The notes beneath the pieces were generated by a model. The model had not been told where the DNA came from. It did not search any database and worked only from the letters and a program-made list of their open reading frames with translations. From NCBI RefSeq assembly GCF_013337045.2, contig NZ_CP118259.1:1674001-1738000 (forward strand): DNA of 64,000 bases, written 5' to 3'. The translations under genes and the position numbers were made by a program. The DNA is from Agrobacterium vitis (GTDB lineage: Bacteria > Pseudomonadota > Alphaproteobacteria > Rhizobiales > Rhizobiaceae). Of the stretch, positions 17,245-26,271 are shown piece by piece. The stretch's first letter is position 1. Every line of letters starts with the position of its first letter.

Positions 17245-20200
17245 ATGTTCAAGAAGGTTCTGATTGCCAACCGGGGCGAAATCGCCGTCCGGATCATCAA
17301 GACATTGCGGCGTCTGGGCATTGCCTCCGTCGCCGTCTATTCCGATGCCGACCGCTTTGCAGTGCATGTGCGGCTGGCCGATGAAGCCATCCGGCTAGGC
17401 CCGGCCCAGGCCAGCGAAAGCTATCTAAATGTCGAGGCTGTGATCGCCGCCTGCAAGGCGACGGGGGCTGAAGCCGTCCATCCCGGCTATGGCTTTCTCT
17501 CGGAAAATATCGGTTTTTCCGAGCGGCTACAGGCCGAAGGCATCGCCTTTATCGGCCCGACGCCAGAGAATATCGCCAGCTTCGGCCTGAAACATACCGC
17601 CCGGCAACTGGCGGCAGACAGCGGCGTGCCATTATTGCCAGGCAGCGGCTTGCTGGACAGCGCCGAAGACGCGCTTTCGGCAGCCGACTTGATCGGCTAC
17701 CCGGTAATGCTGAAATCTACGGCGGGTGGCGGCGGCATTGGCATGCAGCTCTGCCATGATGCAGCTAGCCTGCAAGCGGCCTTCGACACCGTCCAGCGCA
17801 CTGCCAAAGCCAGTTTCGGCGATGCGCGGGTCTATCTGGAACGCTTTGTTTCGAAGGCAAGGCATGTCGAGGTACAAATCTTTGGCGATGGACAGGGCCG
17901 GGTCATCGCGCTTGGTGAGCGCGATTGCTCACTTCAGCGCCGCAACCAGAAAGTCATCGAGGAAACCCCGGCCCCCGGCCTGTCGGACGCGGTGCGCCAG
18001 CGCCTGCATGAGGCAGCAGTATCGCTTGGTCGGTCTGTCCATTACCGCTCGGCAGGCACGGTCGAATTTATCTACGATCCCGCCCGCCAAGAGTTTTACT
18101 TTCTGGAGGTCAATACACGGCTTCAGGTCGAGCATCCCATCACTGAGTCCGTGTTCGGCATTGATCTGGTGGAATGGATGATCCGCCAGGCCGCCGATGA
18201 GGATGTGCTGACCGGCAATGAACATCTGGTGCCGAAGGGAGCTGCCATCGAGGCCCGGATTTATGCCGAAATGCCCCATGCCGATTTTCGCCCTAGCGCG
18301 GGGCTGCTGACGGACGTGGTGTTTGCGAAAACAGCCCGTGTCGATGGCTGGATCGAGACCGGCACGGAGGTGACACCCTATTACGACCCGATGCTGGCCA
18401 AGCTGATCGTGTCAGGCAAAGACCGTGAGGCGGCGATTGCCGCTTTGCAATCGGCGCTATCGGCAACGTCCATTTCCGGCATTGAGACCAATCTCGATTA
18501 TCTCAGCGCTATCGCCGCCTCTGATCTGTTTTTAAGCGGTGATGTCGCAACCACGGCGCTGAAGGATTTTTCCTTCGTGCCTGATGTGGTCGAGGTCATC
18601 GCCCCCGGCGCCCAATCCAGCCTTCAGGAACTGCCGGGGCGGCTGGGGCTCTGGCATGTCGGCGTGCCACCGAGCGGGCCGATGGATGCCCGCTCCTTCC
18701 GCCATGCCAACCGGCTGGTCGGCAATGGCGACGATGTGGCGGCGCTGGAACTGACTGTCTCCGGGCCGATGCTGAAATTCTTCTCCAATGTCACCCTCGC
18801 ACTGGCCGGTGCCGAGATGGCGATGACATTGGATGGCGCACCAGTCGCGCATAATACGGCTTTTACCGTCAAACCCGGACAGGTTCTCGCCATTGGAGGG
18901 ATTTCCGGTCCCGGCCAGCGCGCCTATCTGGCAGTCTCGGGCGGATTTGCGGCGCCTGTCGTGCTTGGATCGCGCGCCACCTTCGGCCTTGGCCAATTCG
19001 GCGGCAATGCCACGGGAACCCTGAAAGTTGGCCATGTGTTGCGGCTGGCCCGCAGCCCGCAACACATCGCCACGCCAGCCGAGGAGCCACCAGAGCTGAC
19101 CCGCGCATGGTCGGTCGGTGTGGTCTATGGCCCGCATGGTGCGCCGGATTTCTTTCTGGACAGTGATATCGAAACGCTGTTTTCGACTGATTATGAGGTG
19201 CATTTCAACAGCGCCCGCACCGGGGTCCGGCTGATCGGCCCTGCGCCGACATGGGCGCGGCAGGATGGCGGTGAGGCCGGGCTGCATCCCTCCAACCTGC
19301 ATGATAACGCCTATGCGATTGGGGCCATCGATTTTACCGGGGATATGCCGATCATTCTCGGTCCTGACGGCCCAAGCCTGGGCGGCTTCGTCTGCCCGGC
19401 GGTGATTGCCGGAGACGAACAGTGGAAGATGGGCCAGTTCAAGCCCGGCGATACCATTCGTTTTCATCCTGTGGCGCGCGATGGGGATAGGGCCGCCGCG
19501 TTAAGAAACGCCGAGCACGGGATACCACCAACGCCAGCTCAAACCCGCCTCCCACCCAAAGCCGGATCACCCATCCTCAGCCACAATTCCAACGGCCCTG
19601 TCTGCGTCACCTATCGCCGTCAGGGTGACGACAATTTGCTGGTGGAATATGGCGAGATGCAGCTCGACATCGCCATTCGCATGCGGGTCCACCTGCTGAT
19701 GCAGGCGGTCAAGGCGGCCAAGTTACCGGGCCTGATCGACCTCACCCCCGGCATTCGGTCGCTGCAAATCCATTATGATGGCACCAGCCTGTCGCGCGTC
19801 CGGCTGCTAGGCCTGCTAAACGAAATAGAGGCCAACCTACCCCCGGTGGGGGATGTGACGGTGCCGAGCCGCACGGTCTATCTGCCGCTCTCCTGGAACG
19901 ACCCGGAGGCGGAACTGGCGATGCGCAAATACCAGGAGCTGGTGCGGCCCAACGCCCCCTGGTGCCCGTCCAATATCGAGTTCATCCGGCGGATCAACGG
20001 CCTTGCCGACGAGCAGGCCGTGAAGGACACCATTTTCAACGCCCGCTATCTGGTGATGGGTCTTGGCGATGTCTATCTCGGCGCGCCGGTTGCCACCCCG
20101 CTCGATCCACGCCACCGGCTGGTAACGACAAAATACAATCCGGCCCGCACCTGGACGCCGGAAAATGCCGTTGGCATTGGTGGCGCCTATATGTGCATCT

Positions 20201-20814
20201 ACGGCATGGAAGGTCCAGGGGGCTACCAGCTGTTTGGCCGCACCATCCAGATGTGGAACACTTGGCGGCAAACGCCGGTCTTTACCCGCGACAAGCCTTG
20301 GCTGCTGGATTTCTTCGACCAGATCCGTTTCTTCCCCGTCAGCCACGATGAGCTGATGGAGGCTCGCGCCGCCTTCCCGCATGGCGGTTATCCGATCCGT
20401 ATCGAGGACGGCACCTTTTCCTATGCAAGCTACGCGGCGGACCTGGCTGAAAATGCCGAAAGCATCGGCGCGTTCAAGCGCCAGCAACAGGCAGCCTTCG
20501 AGGCCGAACGCCAGCGTTGGAAGGACCAGGGCCTCGACAGCTTCACCGCCGATGAGGACGCGAGCCCCAGTGCTGGCGGCGATATTCCAGACAATTGCTT
20601 CGGCGTGGAAAGCGCCGTGCCGGGCAATCTATGGAAAGTGCTGGTGGAGGAAGGACAGTCCGTTGCCGCCGGAGAGACGATTGCCATCATTGAATCGATG
20701 AAGATGGAGATCACGGTGACGGCCCATGCACCGGGCATCCTGCGGGAATTGCGCGTCGTTCCAGGAAAGACGGTCAAAGCGGGCGACGTGATCGCCGTCC
20801 TGCAAAATCTCTGA
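17245..20814 (+). CDS. Biotin-dependent urea/guanidine carboxylase
   Basis: A 1189-residue multidomain enzyme: biotin carboxylase N-terminal domain (about 1-110), ATP-grasp (about 115-320, including the glycine-rich KSTAGGGGIGM), biotin carboxylase C-terminal domain (about 335-440), the two KipA/KipI-like carboxyltransferase modules (about 460-740 and 780-1000), and a biotinyl domain at the C-terminus with the biotin lysine Lys1153 in ESMKME. It carboxylates urea or guanidine with bicarbonate and ATP. The allophanate hydrolase domain found in fungal urea amidolyase is absent. The guanidine-I riboswitch and the two DUF1989 partners strongly favour guanidine as the physiological substrate; the residues that separate the two activities were not aligned. 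It is the last gene of the operon. Confidence 0.93.
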   Translation: MFKKVLIANRGEIAVRIIKTLRRLGIASVAVYSDADRFAVHVRLADEAIRLGPAQASESYLNVEAVIAACKATGAEAVHPGYGFLSENIGFSERLQAEGIAFIGPTPENIASFGLKHTARQLAADSGVPLLPGSGLLDSAEDALSAADLIGYPVMLKSTAGGGGIGMQLCHDAASLQAAFDTVQRTAKASFGDARVYLERFVSKARHVEVQIFGDGQGRVIALGERDCSLQRRNQKVIEETPAPGLSDAVRQRLHEAAVSLGRSVHYRSAGTVEFIYDPARQEFYFLEVNTRLQVEHPITESVFGIDLVEWMIRQAADEDVLTGNEHLVPKGAAIEARIYAEMPHADFRPSAGLLTDVVFAKTARVDGWIETGTEVTPYYDPMLAKLIVSGKDREAAIAALQSALSATSISGIETNLDYLSAIAASDLFLSGDVATTALKDFSFVPDVVEVIAPGAQSSLQELPGRLGLWHVGVPPSGPMDARSFRHANRLVGNGDDVAALELTVSGPMLKFFSNVTLALAGAEMAMTLDGAPVAHNTAFTVKPGQVLAIGGISGPGQRAYLAVSGGFAAPVVLGSRATFGLGQFGGNATGTLKVGHVLRLARSPQHIATPAEEPPELTRAWSVGVVYGPHGAPDFFLDSDIETLFSTDYEVHFNSARTGVRLIGPAPTWARQDGGEAGLHPSNLHDNAYAIGAIDFTGDMPIILGPDGPSLGGFVCPAVIAGDEQWKMGQFKPGDTIRFHPVARDGDRAAALRNAEHGIPPTPAQTRLPPKAGSPILSHNSNGPVCVTYRRQGDDNLLVEYGEMQLDIAIRMRVHLLMQAVKAAKLPGLIDLTPGIRSLQIHYDGTSLSRVRLLGLLNEIEANLPPVGDVTVPSRTVYLPLSWNDPEAELAMRKYQELVRPNAPWCPSNIEFIRRINGLADEQAVKDTIFNARYLVMGLGDVYLGAPVATPLDPRHRLVTTKYNPARTWTPENAVGIGGAYMCIYGMEGPGGYQLFGRTIQMWNTWRQTPVFTRDKPWLLDFFDQIRFFPVSHDELMEARAAFPHGGYPIRIEDGTFSYASYAADLAENAESIGAFKRQQQAAFEAERQRWKDQGLDSFTADEDASPSAGGDIPDNCFGVESAVPGNLWKVLVEEGQSVAAGETIAIIESMKMEITVTAHAPGILRELRVVPGKTVKAGDVIAVLQNL

Positions 20815-20837
20815 AATAGCCTGCCACAACGCACCAA

Positions 20838-20884
20838 TGACCGGATATCTGGAATGAAATTTCATTTATCCGGTCAAATTTTCT
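20838..20884 (+). terminator. Terminator of the guanidine operon
   Basis: TGACCGGATA (20838-20847) pairs perfectly with TATCCGGTCA (20867-20876); between them is a 14-base palindrome (20853-20866). The hairpin is followed by AATTTT. It closes the carboxylase operon 24 bases after the stop codon. Confidence 0.85.
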
Positions 20885-21017
20885 ACTAAAAAACCAGAGA
20901 ATAGATGGAGCTTTCTCGTCCTTGGTCAGATTCGGACCGATAATCACCGATATAGGAGCATGATCGACGCGGGATCGGCATGTTCGGATGTCCTGACAGT
21001 TACGGAAAGGATCAGCC

Positions 21018-21659
21018 ATGCCAAGCCAGACCTGTAGCATCGATACCCTTGTCGTTCCGGGACTGAACGGTTCAGCCGCCGGGCATTGGCAGCGGCATTG
21101 GGTCGAAGACCAGCCCACCAGCATCATGGTCGAGCAGGACGATTGGGCTCATCCCGAGCTTGGCGCCTGGAAAGCCCGGCTGGAACAGCAGCTGTCCTCG
21201 TGTAGGTCAGGCGCTTGGATCGTCGCCCATAGCATGGGCTGCCTTCTGACCGCCCAAATGGCCGATAGTCCGCTTCGCCATCTGATCCGTGGCGCGCTGC
21301 TTGTCGCACCCTGCGACCTGAAAACCACAGAGAACCAACATCCCGATGTCATCAGGTTCGGCGAGATGCCGTGCCAGCGCCTGCCCTTTCCTTCATTGAT
21401 GATCGGCAGCAGCAACGATCCCTATATGGATACTGAAACCGTGCAGCGCACCGCGTCCTGCTGGGGCAGCCGGCTGGTCAATCTTGGCCCGGTCGGCCAT
21501 ATCAATCCGCAAAGCGGATTTGGCCGGTGGAGCGAAGGCTATGCTCTTCTCTCGCAGCTGCAAACCACCGTTGAGGGCCGCCGCGCCATTCAGCCAGCAC
21601 TTCCTGCGAGAACAGTGCCGACAGCCGCGGCTGAGACACATATGCATTCACACGCCTGA
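21018..21659 (+). CDS. RBBP9/YdeN-type alpha/beta hydrolase
   Basis: A 213-residue serine hydrolase of the RBBP9/YdeN family. The nucleophile elbow is AHSMGCLL (Ser about residue 74), the N-terminal strand-turn is VPGLNGSAAGHWQRHW, and the catalytic His is in GPVGHINPQSGFGRW. The family has about 180-210 residues; substrates are unknown. It stands alone behind the guanidine-operon terminator. AAAGGATCAGCC precedes the ATG. Confidence 0.85.
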   Translation: MPSQTCSIDTLVVPGLNGSAAGHWQRHWVEDQPTSIMVEQDDWAHPELGAWKARLEQQLSSCRSGAWIVAHSMGCLLTAQMADSPLRHLIRGALLVAPCDLKTTENQHPDVIRFGEMPCQRLPFPSLMIGSSNDPYMDTETVQRTASCWGSRLVNLGPVGHINPQSGFGRWSEGYALLSQLQTTVEGRRAIQPALPARTVPTAAAETHMHSHA

Positions 21660-21752
21660 ACATACGTACAATTTTTTTCAACCTGCCTTTGTGAGCCGAG
21701 CCTTGATTAAGGCCTCGCCTCATGATCATCATCGGAAAACCTGGATATTCCG

Positions 21753-22691
21753 ATGACATCTGCATCCGCCAATCTTTCCAATCCGTTGCGCGGCATGGCG
21801 CTGATGGCAGGCTGCATGCTTGTGCTGCCGGGCATGGACGCGATTGCCAAATACATGGCCAATATCGAAGGCATGTCACCGGGGCAGATCACCTTTTACC
21901 GTTTCTTCTTCCAGCTTGCCTGCACCCTGCCCTTTCTGGTCGCATTGCAGGGCAGCAAAGCCTTTACCGCCAAGCGGCCGTTTCTCAACCTGCTGCGGGG
22001 TGCGCTGCATGGCGCGGCAAGCCTGTGTTTTTTCGCCGCCGTCAAATATATGCCGCTCGCCGATGTGTTCGCGATCTATTTCGTCGAGCCGTTCATCCTG
22101 ACAGCGCTATCGGCGCTGTTTCTGGGCGACAAGGTCGGATGGCGACGCTGGCTTGCCATTCTGATCGGCTTTGGCGGCGCGATGATCGTTATCCAGCCAA
22201 GCTGGGAAATTTTCGGCGCGACCTCGCTTCTACCGGTGCTCTGCGCCTTCCTGTTTGCCCTCTACATGTTTCTCAATCGCGCCATCGGCAATGCCGATTC
22301 GCCAATGACCATGCAGACAATGTCGGGCGTCGGGGGCACGATTTTCATGGGCGGCGCGATCCTGATCGGCCAATCAGCAGGCAGTGCCGATTTCACACCG
22401 TCGCTTCCGGCCAGCGTGACCGGTCTACTGCTGCTGGTTCTGCTCGGTGTTCTCTCAGGCCATATACACCTTCTGGTAGTAAAGGCCTTCCGCATGGCAC
22501 CGCTGTCCGTACTCGCACCCTTCCAGTATTTCGAGATCATCGCAGCGACTATTCTCGGCTATGTGCTGTTTGATGATTTCCCGTCACCGTCGAAATGGCT
22601 GGGCATCGGCATCATCGTCGCCTCCGGCCTGTTCATTCTATGGCGCGAACACCGTAACGCCTCTGCCGGCAAGGCTCTGGCCGCGACCTGA
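21753..22691 (+). CDS. DMT-superfamily (EamA) transporter
   Basis: A 312-residue inner-membrane protein with about ten hydrophobic helices arranged as two EamA repeats (about 20-150 and 165-300). The repeat hallmark is seen in YFVEPFILTALSALFLGDKV and ALQGSKAF. Members export metabolites or take up drugs and amino acids; the substrate cannot be predicted. The start at 21753 gives a short cytoplasmic N-terminus before the first helix. Codirectional with, but 93 bases after, the hydrolase gene. Confidence 0.88.
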   Translation: MTSASANLSNPLRGMALMAGCMLVLPGMDAIAKYMANIEGMSPGQITFYRFFFQLACTLPFLVALQGSKAFTAKRPFLNLLRGALHGAASLCFFAAVKYMPLADVFAIYFVEPFILTALSALFLGDKVGWRRWLAILIGFGGAMIVIQPSWEIFGATSLLPVLCAFLFALYMFLNRAIGNADSPMTMQTMSGVGGTIFMGGAILIGQSAGSADFTPSLPASVTGLLLLVLLGVLSGHIHLLVVKAFRMAPLSVLAPFQYFEIIAATILGYVLFDDFPSPSKWLGIGIIVASGLFILWREHRNASAGKALAAT

Positions 22692-22892
22692 ATACACCCA
22701 AAAAAGAGCAAATCCATATTCAGTATTTTGACCGGCGAAACCAGGGCATTTTGAGTGGTTATCCGCAGTGCAGCGCATATAACGTCTCGTTTCAGCTCAT
22801 TGTAACCTTTTGTAAACTCCGTTCGTTATGGCGAAAGAAAGAATTGGCATTTAGATCAATCTACGGTTTCATGATGAAACGAGGTTTCGACT

Positions 22893-23426
22893 ATGAGGGA
22901 ATTTCGTCTCTCGTTTCCGGCATGTGTTATCGCCGGCAAGCAGAGATTGGACCACCATGACGTGGTTCTTCTCAAGACATACGGCCTGCCGCATGGCGTT
23001 TGCAGCCATGAGGACGCATTGACGCTTCTGGTGCTGAACGGATGCTGTCCCGATAAATGCGCTGAATGGCAGGGCTATTTTATCGATTCCATGGCGTCCT
23101 ACATTTTACGCAAACACCCGCCGGAAAACCGCATTGACACTTATAAACTGCAATGGCTGATCAGCACCTTCACCACCGATGGCAAGGCAAACTCGCCCAT
23201 CGAACAGCGGCTTTTGCAACACATTTCCATGATGATGGCAGATTTGCAGAGTGAGTCCGGTCAGACGCCGGACCTGGATGGTGTCACTGAAAAGACGGTC
23301 GTGAGCAGCGTTCATCCGCTGAAAAGACAGGCAAGAGAGTTGCGCAGCCGTTTCTCAGGCCGCAGCCCCAAAGAAGAAAAGAGCTTGCCTCTTCAACAGC
23401 CTAAAAAACGATTTGCGCTGGGCTGA
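22893..23426 (+). CDS. Conserved hypothetical protein
   Basis: A 177-residue soluble protein that I cannot place in a named family. The first half contains an LxHxDVxxLKTYGL segment, HEDALTLLVLNG, a Cys pair in CCPDKCAEWQGYFIDSMASY and IDTYKLQWLISTF. A helical pattern with a W-x2-YF core of this kind is seen in uncharacterised alphaproteobacterial proteins. The C-terminal 50 residues are basic and Ser/Pro-rich and look disordered. The start is uncertain: no strong ribosome site precedes 22893. It lies 87 bases before the formaldehyde dehydrogenase gene. Confidence 0.6.
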   Translation: MREFRLSFPACVIAGKQRLDHHDVVLLKTYGLPHGVCSHEDALTLLVLNGCCPDKCAEWQGYFIDSMASYILRKHPPENRIDTYKLQWLISTFTTDGKANSPIEQRLLQHISMMMADLQSESGQTPDLDGVTEKTVVSSVHPLKRQARELRSRFSGRSPKEEKSLPLQQPKKRFALG

Positions 23427-23513
23427 GTTTTGAGAAAAACCCCTTCCGGATCTTGAGGCTTTGCGCAAGTCAGTGCAAAACTCCGCCGACAAGAAACCAA
23501 GGGAGACTTCTTT

Positions 23514-24641
23514 ATGGATGTTCGCGCCGCCGTTGCCACCCAGGCAGGCAAGCCGCTTGAAATCATGACCGTTCAGCTGGACGGCCCGAAGGCTGGCGAA
23601 GTGCTGGTTGAAGTCAAGGCTACAGGCATCTGCCATACCGATGATTTCACCTTGTCCGGCGCCGATCCCGAAGGTCTGTTTCCGGCGATTCTCGGCCATG
23701 AAGGAGCTGGCATCGTGGTCGATGTCGGGCCGGGCGTCACCTCGCTGAAAAAGGGCGATCACGTCATTCCGCTTTACACGCCTGAATGCCGCGAATGCTA
23801 TTCCTGCCTGTCGCGCAAGACCAATCTGTGTACCGCCATCCGCTCTACCCAGGGCCAGGGCGTCATGCCGGATGGCACATCGCGCTTTTCCATCGGCAAG
23901 GACAAGATCCATCATTACATGGGCTGCTCAACCTTCGCCAATTTCACCGTCCTGCCGGAAATTGCCTTGGCCAAGGTCAATCCCGACGCGCCTTTCGACA
24001 AGATCTGCTATATCGGCTGCGGCGTCACGACAGGCATCGGTGCTGTCATCAACACTGCCAAGGTGGAGATCGGCGCAACCGCCATCGTCTTTGGCCTGGG
24101 CGGCATCGGTCTCAACGTGCTTCAGGGCCTGCGGCTTGCAGGTGCCGACATGATCATTGGCGTCGATATCAACAATGACCGCAAGGCCTGGGGCGAAAAA
24201 TTCGGCATGACGCATTTCGTCAATCCGACCGAAGTCGATGGCGACATCGTGGCCTATCTGGTCAACCTGACGAAGCGCAATGGCGACCTGATCGGTGGCG
24301 CCGATTACACATTCGACTGCACCGGCAACACCAAGGTGATGCGCCAGGCGCTGGAATCCTCACATCGCGGCTGGGGCAAATCCGTAATCATCGGCGTTGC
24401 GGGCGCGGGCCAGGAAATCTCCACCCGCCCGTTCCAGCTGGTCACCGGCCGCAACTGGATGGGCACCGCCTTTGGCGGCGCGCGTGGGCGTACCGACGTG
24501 CCGAAGATTGTCGAATGGTACATGGAAGGCAAGATCCTGATCGACCCGATGATCACCCACACCATGCCGCTTGAGGACATCAACAAGGGCTTCGAGCTGA
24601 TGCATTCGGGGACAAGCATCCGCAGCGTGGTTCTGTATTGA
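23514..24641 (+). CDS. adhC: S-(hydroxymethyl)glutathione dehydrogenase / class III alcohol dehydrogenase
   Basis: A 375-residue zinc-dependent dehydrogenase that oxidises S-hydroxymethylglutathione (from formaldehyde) to S-formylglutathione with NAD. Catalytic zinc ligands are Cys40 (GICHTDD), His62 (GHEGAG) and Cys169; structural zinc ligands are Cys92, Cys95, Cys98 and Cys106. The nucleotide-binding turn is [15 protein letters not shown] lies upstream of the ATG. The stop codon overlaps the next gene's ATG by one base, and S-formylglutathione hydrolase lies 1.6 kb downstream, which fits a formaldehyde-detoxification operon. Confidence 0.95.
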   Translation: MDVRAAVATQAGKPLEIMTVQLDGPKAGEVLVEVKATGICHTDDFTLSGADPEGLFPAILGHEGAGIVVDVGPGVTSLKKGDHVIPLYTPECRECYSCLSRKTNLCTAIRSTQGQGVMPDGTSRFSIGKDKIHHYMGCSTFANFTVLPEIALAKVNPDAPFDKICYIGCGVTTGIGAVINTAKVEIGATAIVFGLGGIGLNVLQGLRLAGADMIIGVDINNDRKAWGEKFGMTHFVNPTEVDGDIVAYLVNLTKRNGDLIGGADYTFDCTGNTKVMRQALESSHRGWGKSVIIGVAGAGQEISTRPFQLVTGRNWMGTAFGGARGRTDVPKIVEWYMEGKILIDPMITHTMPLEDINKGFELMHSGTSIRSVVLY

Positions 24642-25114
24642 TGGCAAATATGCCTTATCGGGTTGACGTGCGGAGACTGGATGCATTCTCCGCACGAGAC
24701 CTTTATGACCTCCTGAAAATGCGTGTCGATGTGTTTGTCGTCGAGCAAAAATGCCCCTATCCGGAGCTTGATGGTAAGGATATCGATGCCCTGCATCTGC
24801 GGCTGGCAGATGGGGACGATCTCATCGCAAGCGCCCGAATTTTAGCCTCCGACACGCCTTCGTCTGCGGTCAAGATCGGGCGCGTCGTCGTCTCGCCTTC
24901 CCATCGCGGCAAGCGGCTGGGCGATGCCTTGATGCGCGAAGCCATTGCGGCCTGTGAACAACGTTTTCCATCAAGTCCGATAGAACTTTCCGCCCAAAGC
25001 CATCTGCAACTTTTCTATCAGTCATTTGGCTTTCTTCCGATCTCGGCGGAATATCTGGAAGATGGTATTGCCCATGTCGATATGGTTCGTGCCGTCTCCA
25101 TCGGGAGGGCCTGA
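24641..25114 (+). CDS. ElaA-like GNAT-family N-acetyltransferase
   Basis: A 157-residue acetyltransferase resembling ElaA: an N-terminal LLKMRVDVFVVEQKCPYPELDGKD segment typical of ElaA, then the acetyl-CoA loop GRVVVSPSHRGKRLGDALM (Q/RxxGxG/A-like) and FYQSFGF near the end. The substrate is unknown. The start at 24641 forms TGATG with the dehydrogenase stop, so translation is probably coupled; ATG 24653 is an alternative. Confidence 0.85.
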   Translation: MANMPYRVDVRRLDAFSARDLYDLLKMRVDVFVVEQKCPYPELDGKDIDALHLRLADGDDLIASARILASDTPSSAVKIGRVVVSPSHRGKRLGDALMREAIAACEQRFPSSPIELSAQSHLQLFYQSFGFLPISAEYLEDGIAHVDMVRAVSIGRA

Positions 25115-25119
25115 AGCCA

Positions 25120-25584
25120 ATGATCTATGTGGATGCCGACGCCTGCCCGGTCAAAGCCGAGGTGCTGAAAGTGGCCGAACGCCACGACATGCCAGTGACC
25201 TTCGTTGCCAATTCCGGCCTGCGCCCTTCGCGTGACCCGATGGTCACGAATGTTATCGTCTCCAATGGTTTTGATGCCGCTGACGACTGGATCGCCGAAC
25301 GGGCTGGACCAGGCGACATCGTCATTACCGCCGATGTGCCGCTGGCCGGGCGCTGTGTCGCGACGGGTGCTTTCGTTACCGGGCCGACCGGGCGGATGTT
25401 CGATGAAACCAATATCGGCATGGCAACCGCCATGCGCGATCTCGGCGCCCATTTGCGCGAGACCGGCGAAAGCAAAGGCTATAACCGGGCCTTCAGCCCC
25501 CGCGACCGCTCGCAGTTTCTGGAAACGCTGGACCGGCTTTGCCGCCGCTGCAAATCCCTCCGTCAGGACACGCCCCCATTATGA
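25120..25584 (+). CDS. YaiI/YqxD family protein (UPF0178, DUF188)
   Basis: A 154-residue protein with the family pattern: YVDADACPVK at the N-terminus, VANSGLRPSRDPM, and IVITADVPLAGRCV followed by TGPTGRMFDETNIGMA. The fold resembles PIN-like nucleases and the Asp residues near the start could bind a metal, but no activity is established. GGGAGGG precedes the ATG, and the stop overlaps the DUF1345 start as ATGA. Confidence 0.9.
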   Translation: MIYVDADACPVKAEVLKVAERHDMPVTFVANSGLRPSRDPMVTNVIVSNGFDAADDWIAERAGPGDIVITADVPLAGRCVATGAFVTGPTGRMFDETNIGMATAMRDLGAHLRETGESKGYNRAFSPRDRSQFLETLDRLCRRCKSLRQDTPPL

Positions 25585-26252
25585 CCTCGAAGAAAAAGCC
25601 CCGTTTCTACGCATTGAGACGCCATAGGCACAGCCCGTTCTACGCATCCGGCCTGCTTGGCCTTTTAACTTTGCCGGTCTTTCTGTGGATCAAGCCCGCC
25701 TTGGCCGTCGAGTCCTCGGCTATCGTGTTTTTCGTGCTCTATGTCGCGTTGATGATCAAACGCATCCCCGGCATCACCGCCGAACGCCTGAAGAACAGCC
25801 CACAACGCGACGATGCCCCGACCATCGTCATCCCGCTGGTCAGCTTGCTGGCGGTGGTGGCTGCGGTCGCCGCTCTGTTCAACGCCTTGAACCGGGCAGG
25901 TTCTCCCAGCCTGCTGGAAGTGTCGCTGGCGTTTGTGTCGGTCATCAGCGGCTGGTTCACCATTCACACCATGTTTGCCATGCATTACGCCCATGATTAT
26001 TGGCGACATCTGACGCATGTACCCGACCCCGGCCCTTCCGGCGGTCTGGATTTTCCCGACACGCCGGAGCCAGGCGGTTATGAGTTTCTGTATTTCGCCT
26101 TCGTCATCGGCATGACCGCCCAGACATCCGATGTCGCCATCACCAGCACGGCCATGCGGCGGCTCAACCTCGCCCATTCCATCGTGTCGTTCTTCTTCAA
26201 TACAATCCTGGTCGCGGCAGCCGTCAACGCGGTCGTTTCGATAGCCAATTGA
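25581..26252 (+). CDS. DUF1345 family membrane protein
   Basis: A 223-residue inner-membrane protein with five probable helices (about residues 22-40, 45-60, 83-103, 110-130 and 196-220). The DUF1345 signature is FTIHTMFAMHYAHDYW and YEFLYFAFVIGMTAQTSDV. The function is unknown. Translation is coupled to yaiI by a 4-base overlap; the frame continues upstream but has no better start. Confidence 0.88.
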   Translation: MTSKKKPRFYALRRHRHSPFYASGLLGLLTLPVFLWIKPALAVESSAIVFFVLYVALMIKRIPGITAERLKNSPQRDDAPTIVIPLVSLLAVVAAVAALFNALNRAGSPSLLEVSLAFVSVISGWFTIHTMFAMHYAHDYWRHLTHVPDPGPSGGLDFPDTPEPGGYEFLYFAFVIGMTAQTSDVAITSTAMRRLNLAHSIVSFFFNTILVAAAVNAVVSIAN

Positions 26253-26271
26253 TCAACAGGAGCCAAGTTTC

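Noticed and set aside
22840..22870. FNR-like site (TTGGCATTTAGATCAA) before the hypothetical gene
   Set aside because: Only one half-site (ATCAA) fits; the other arm does not match TTGAT at the right spacing.
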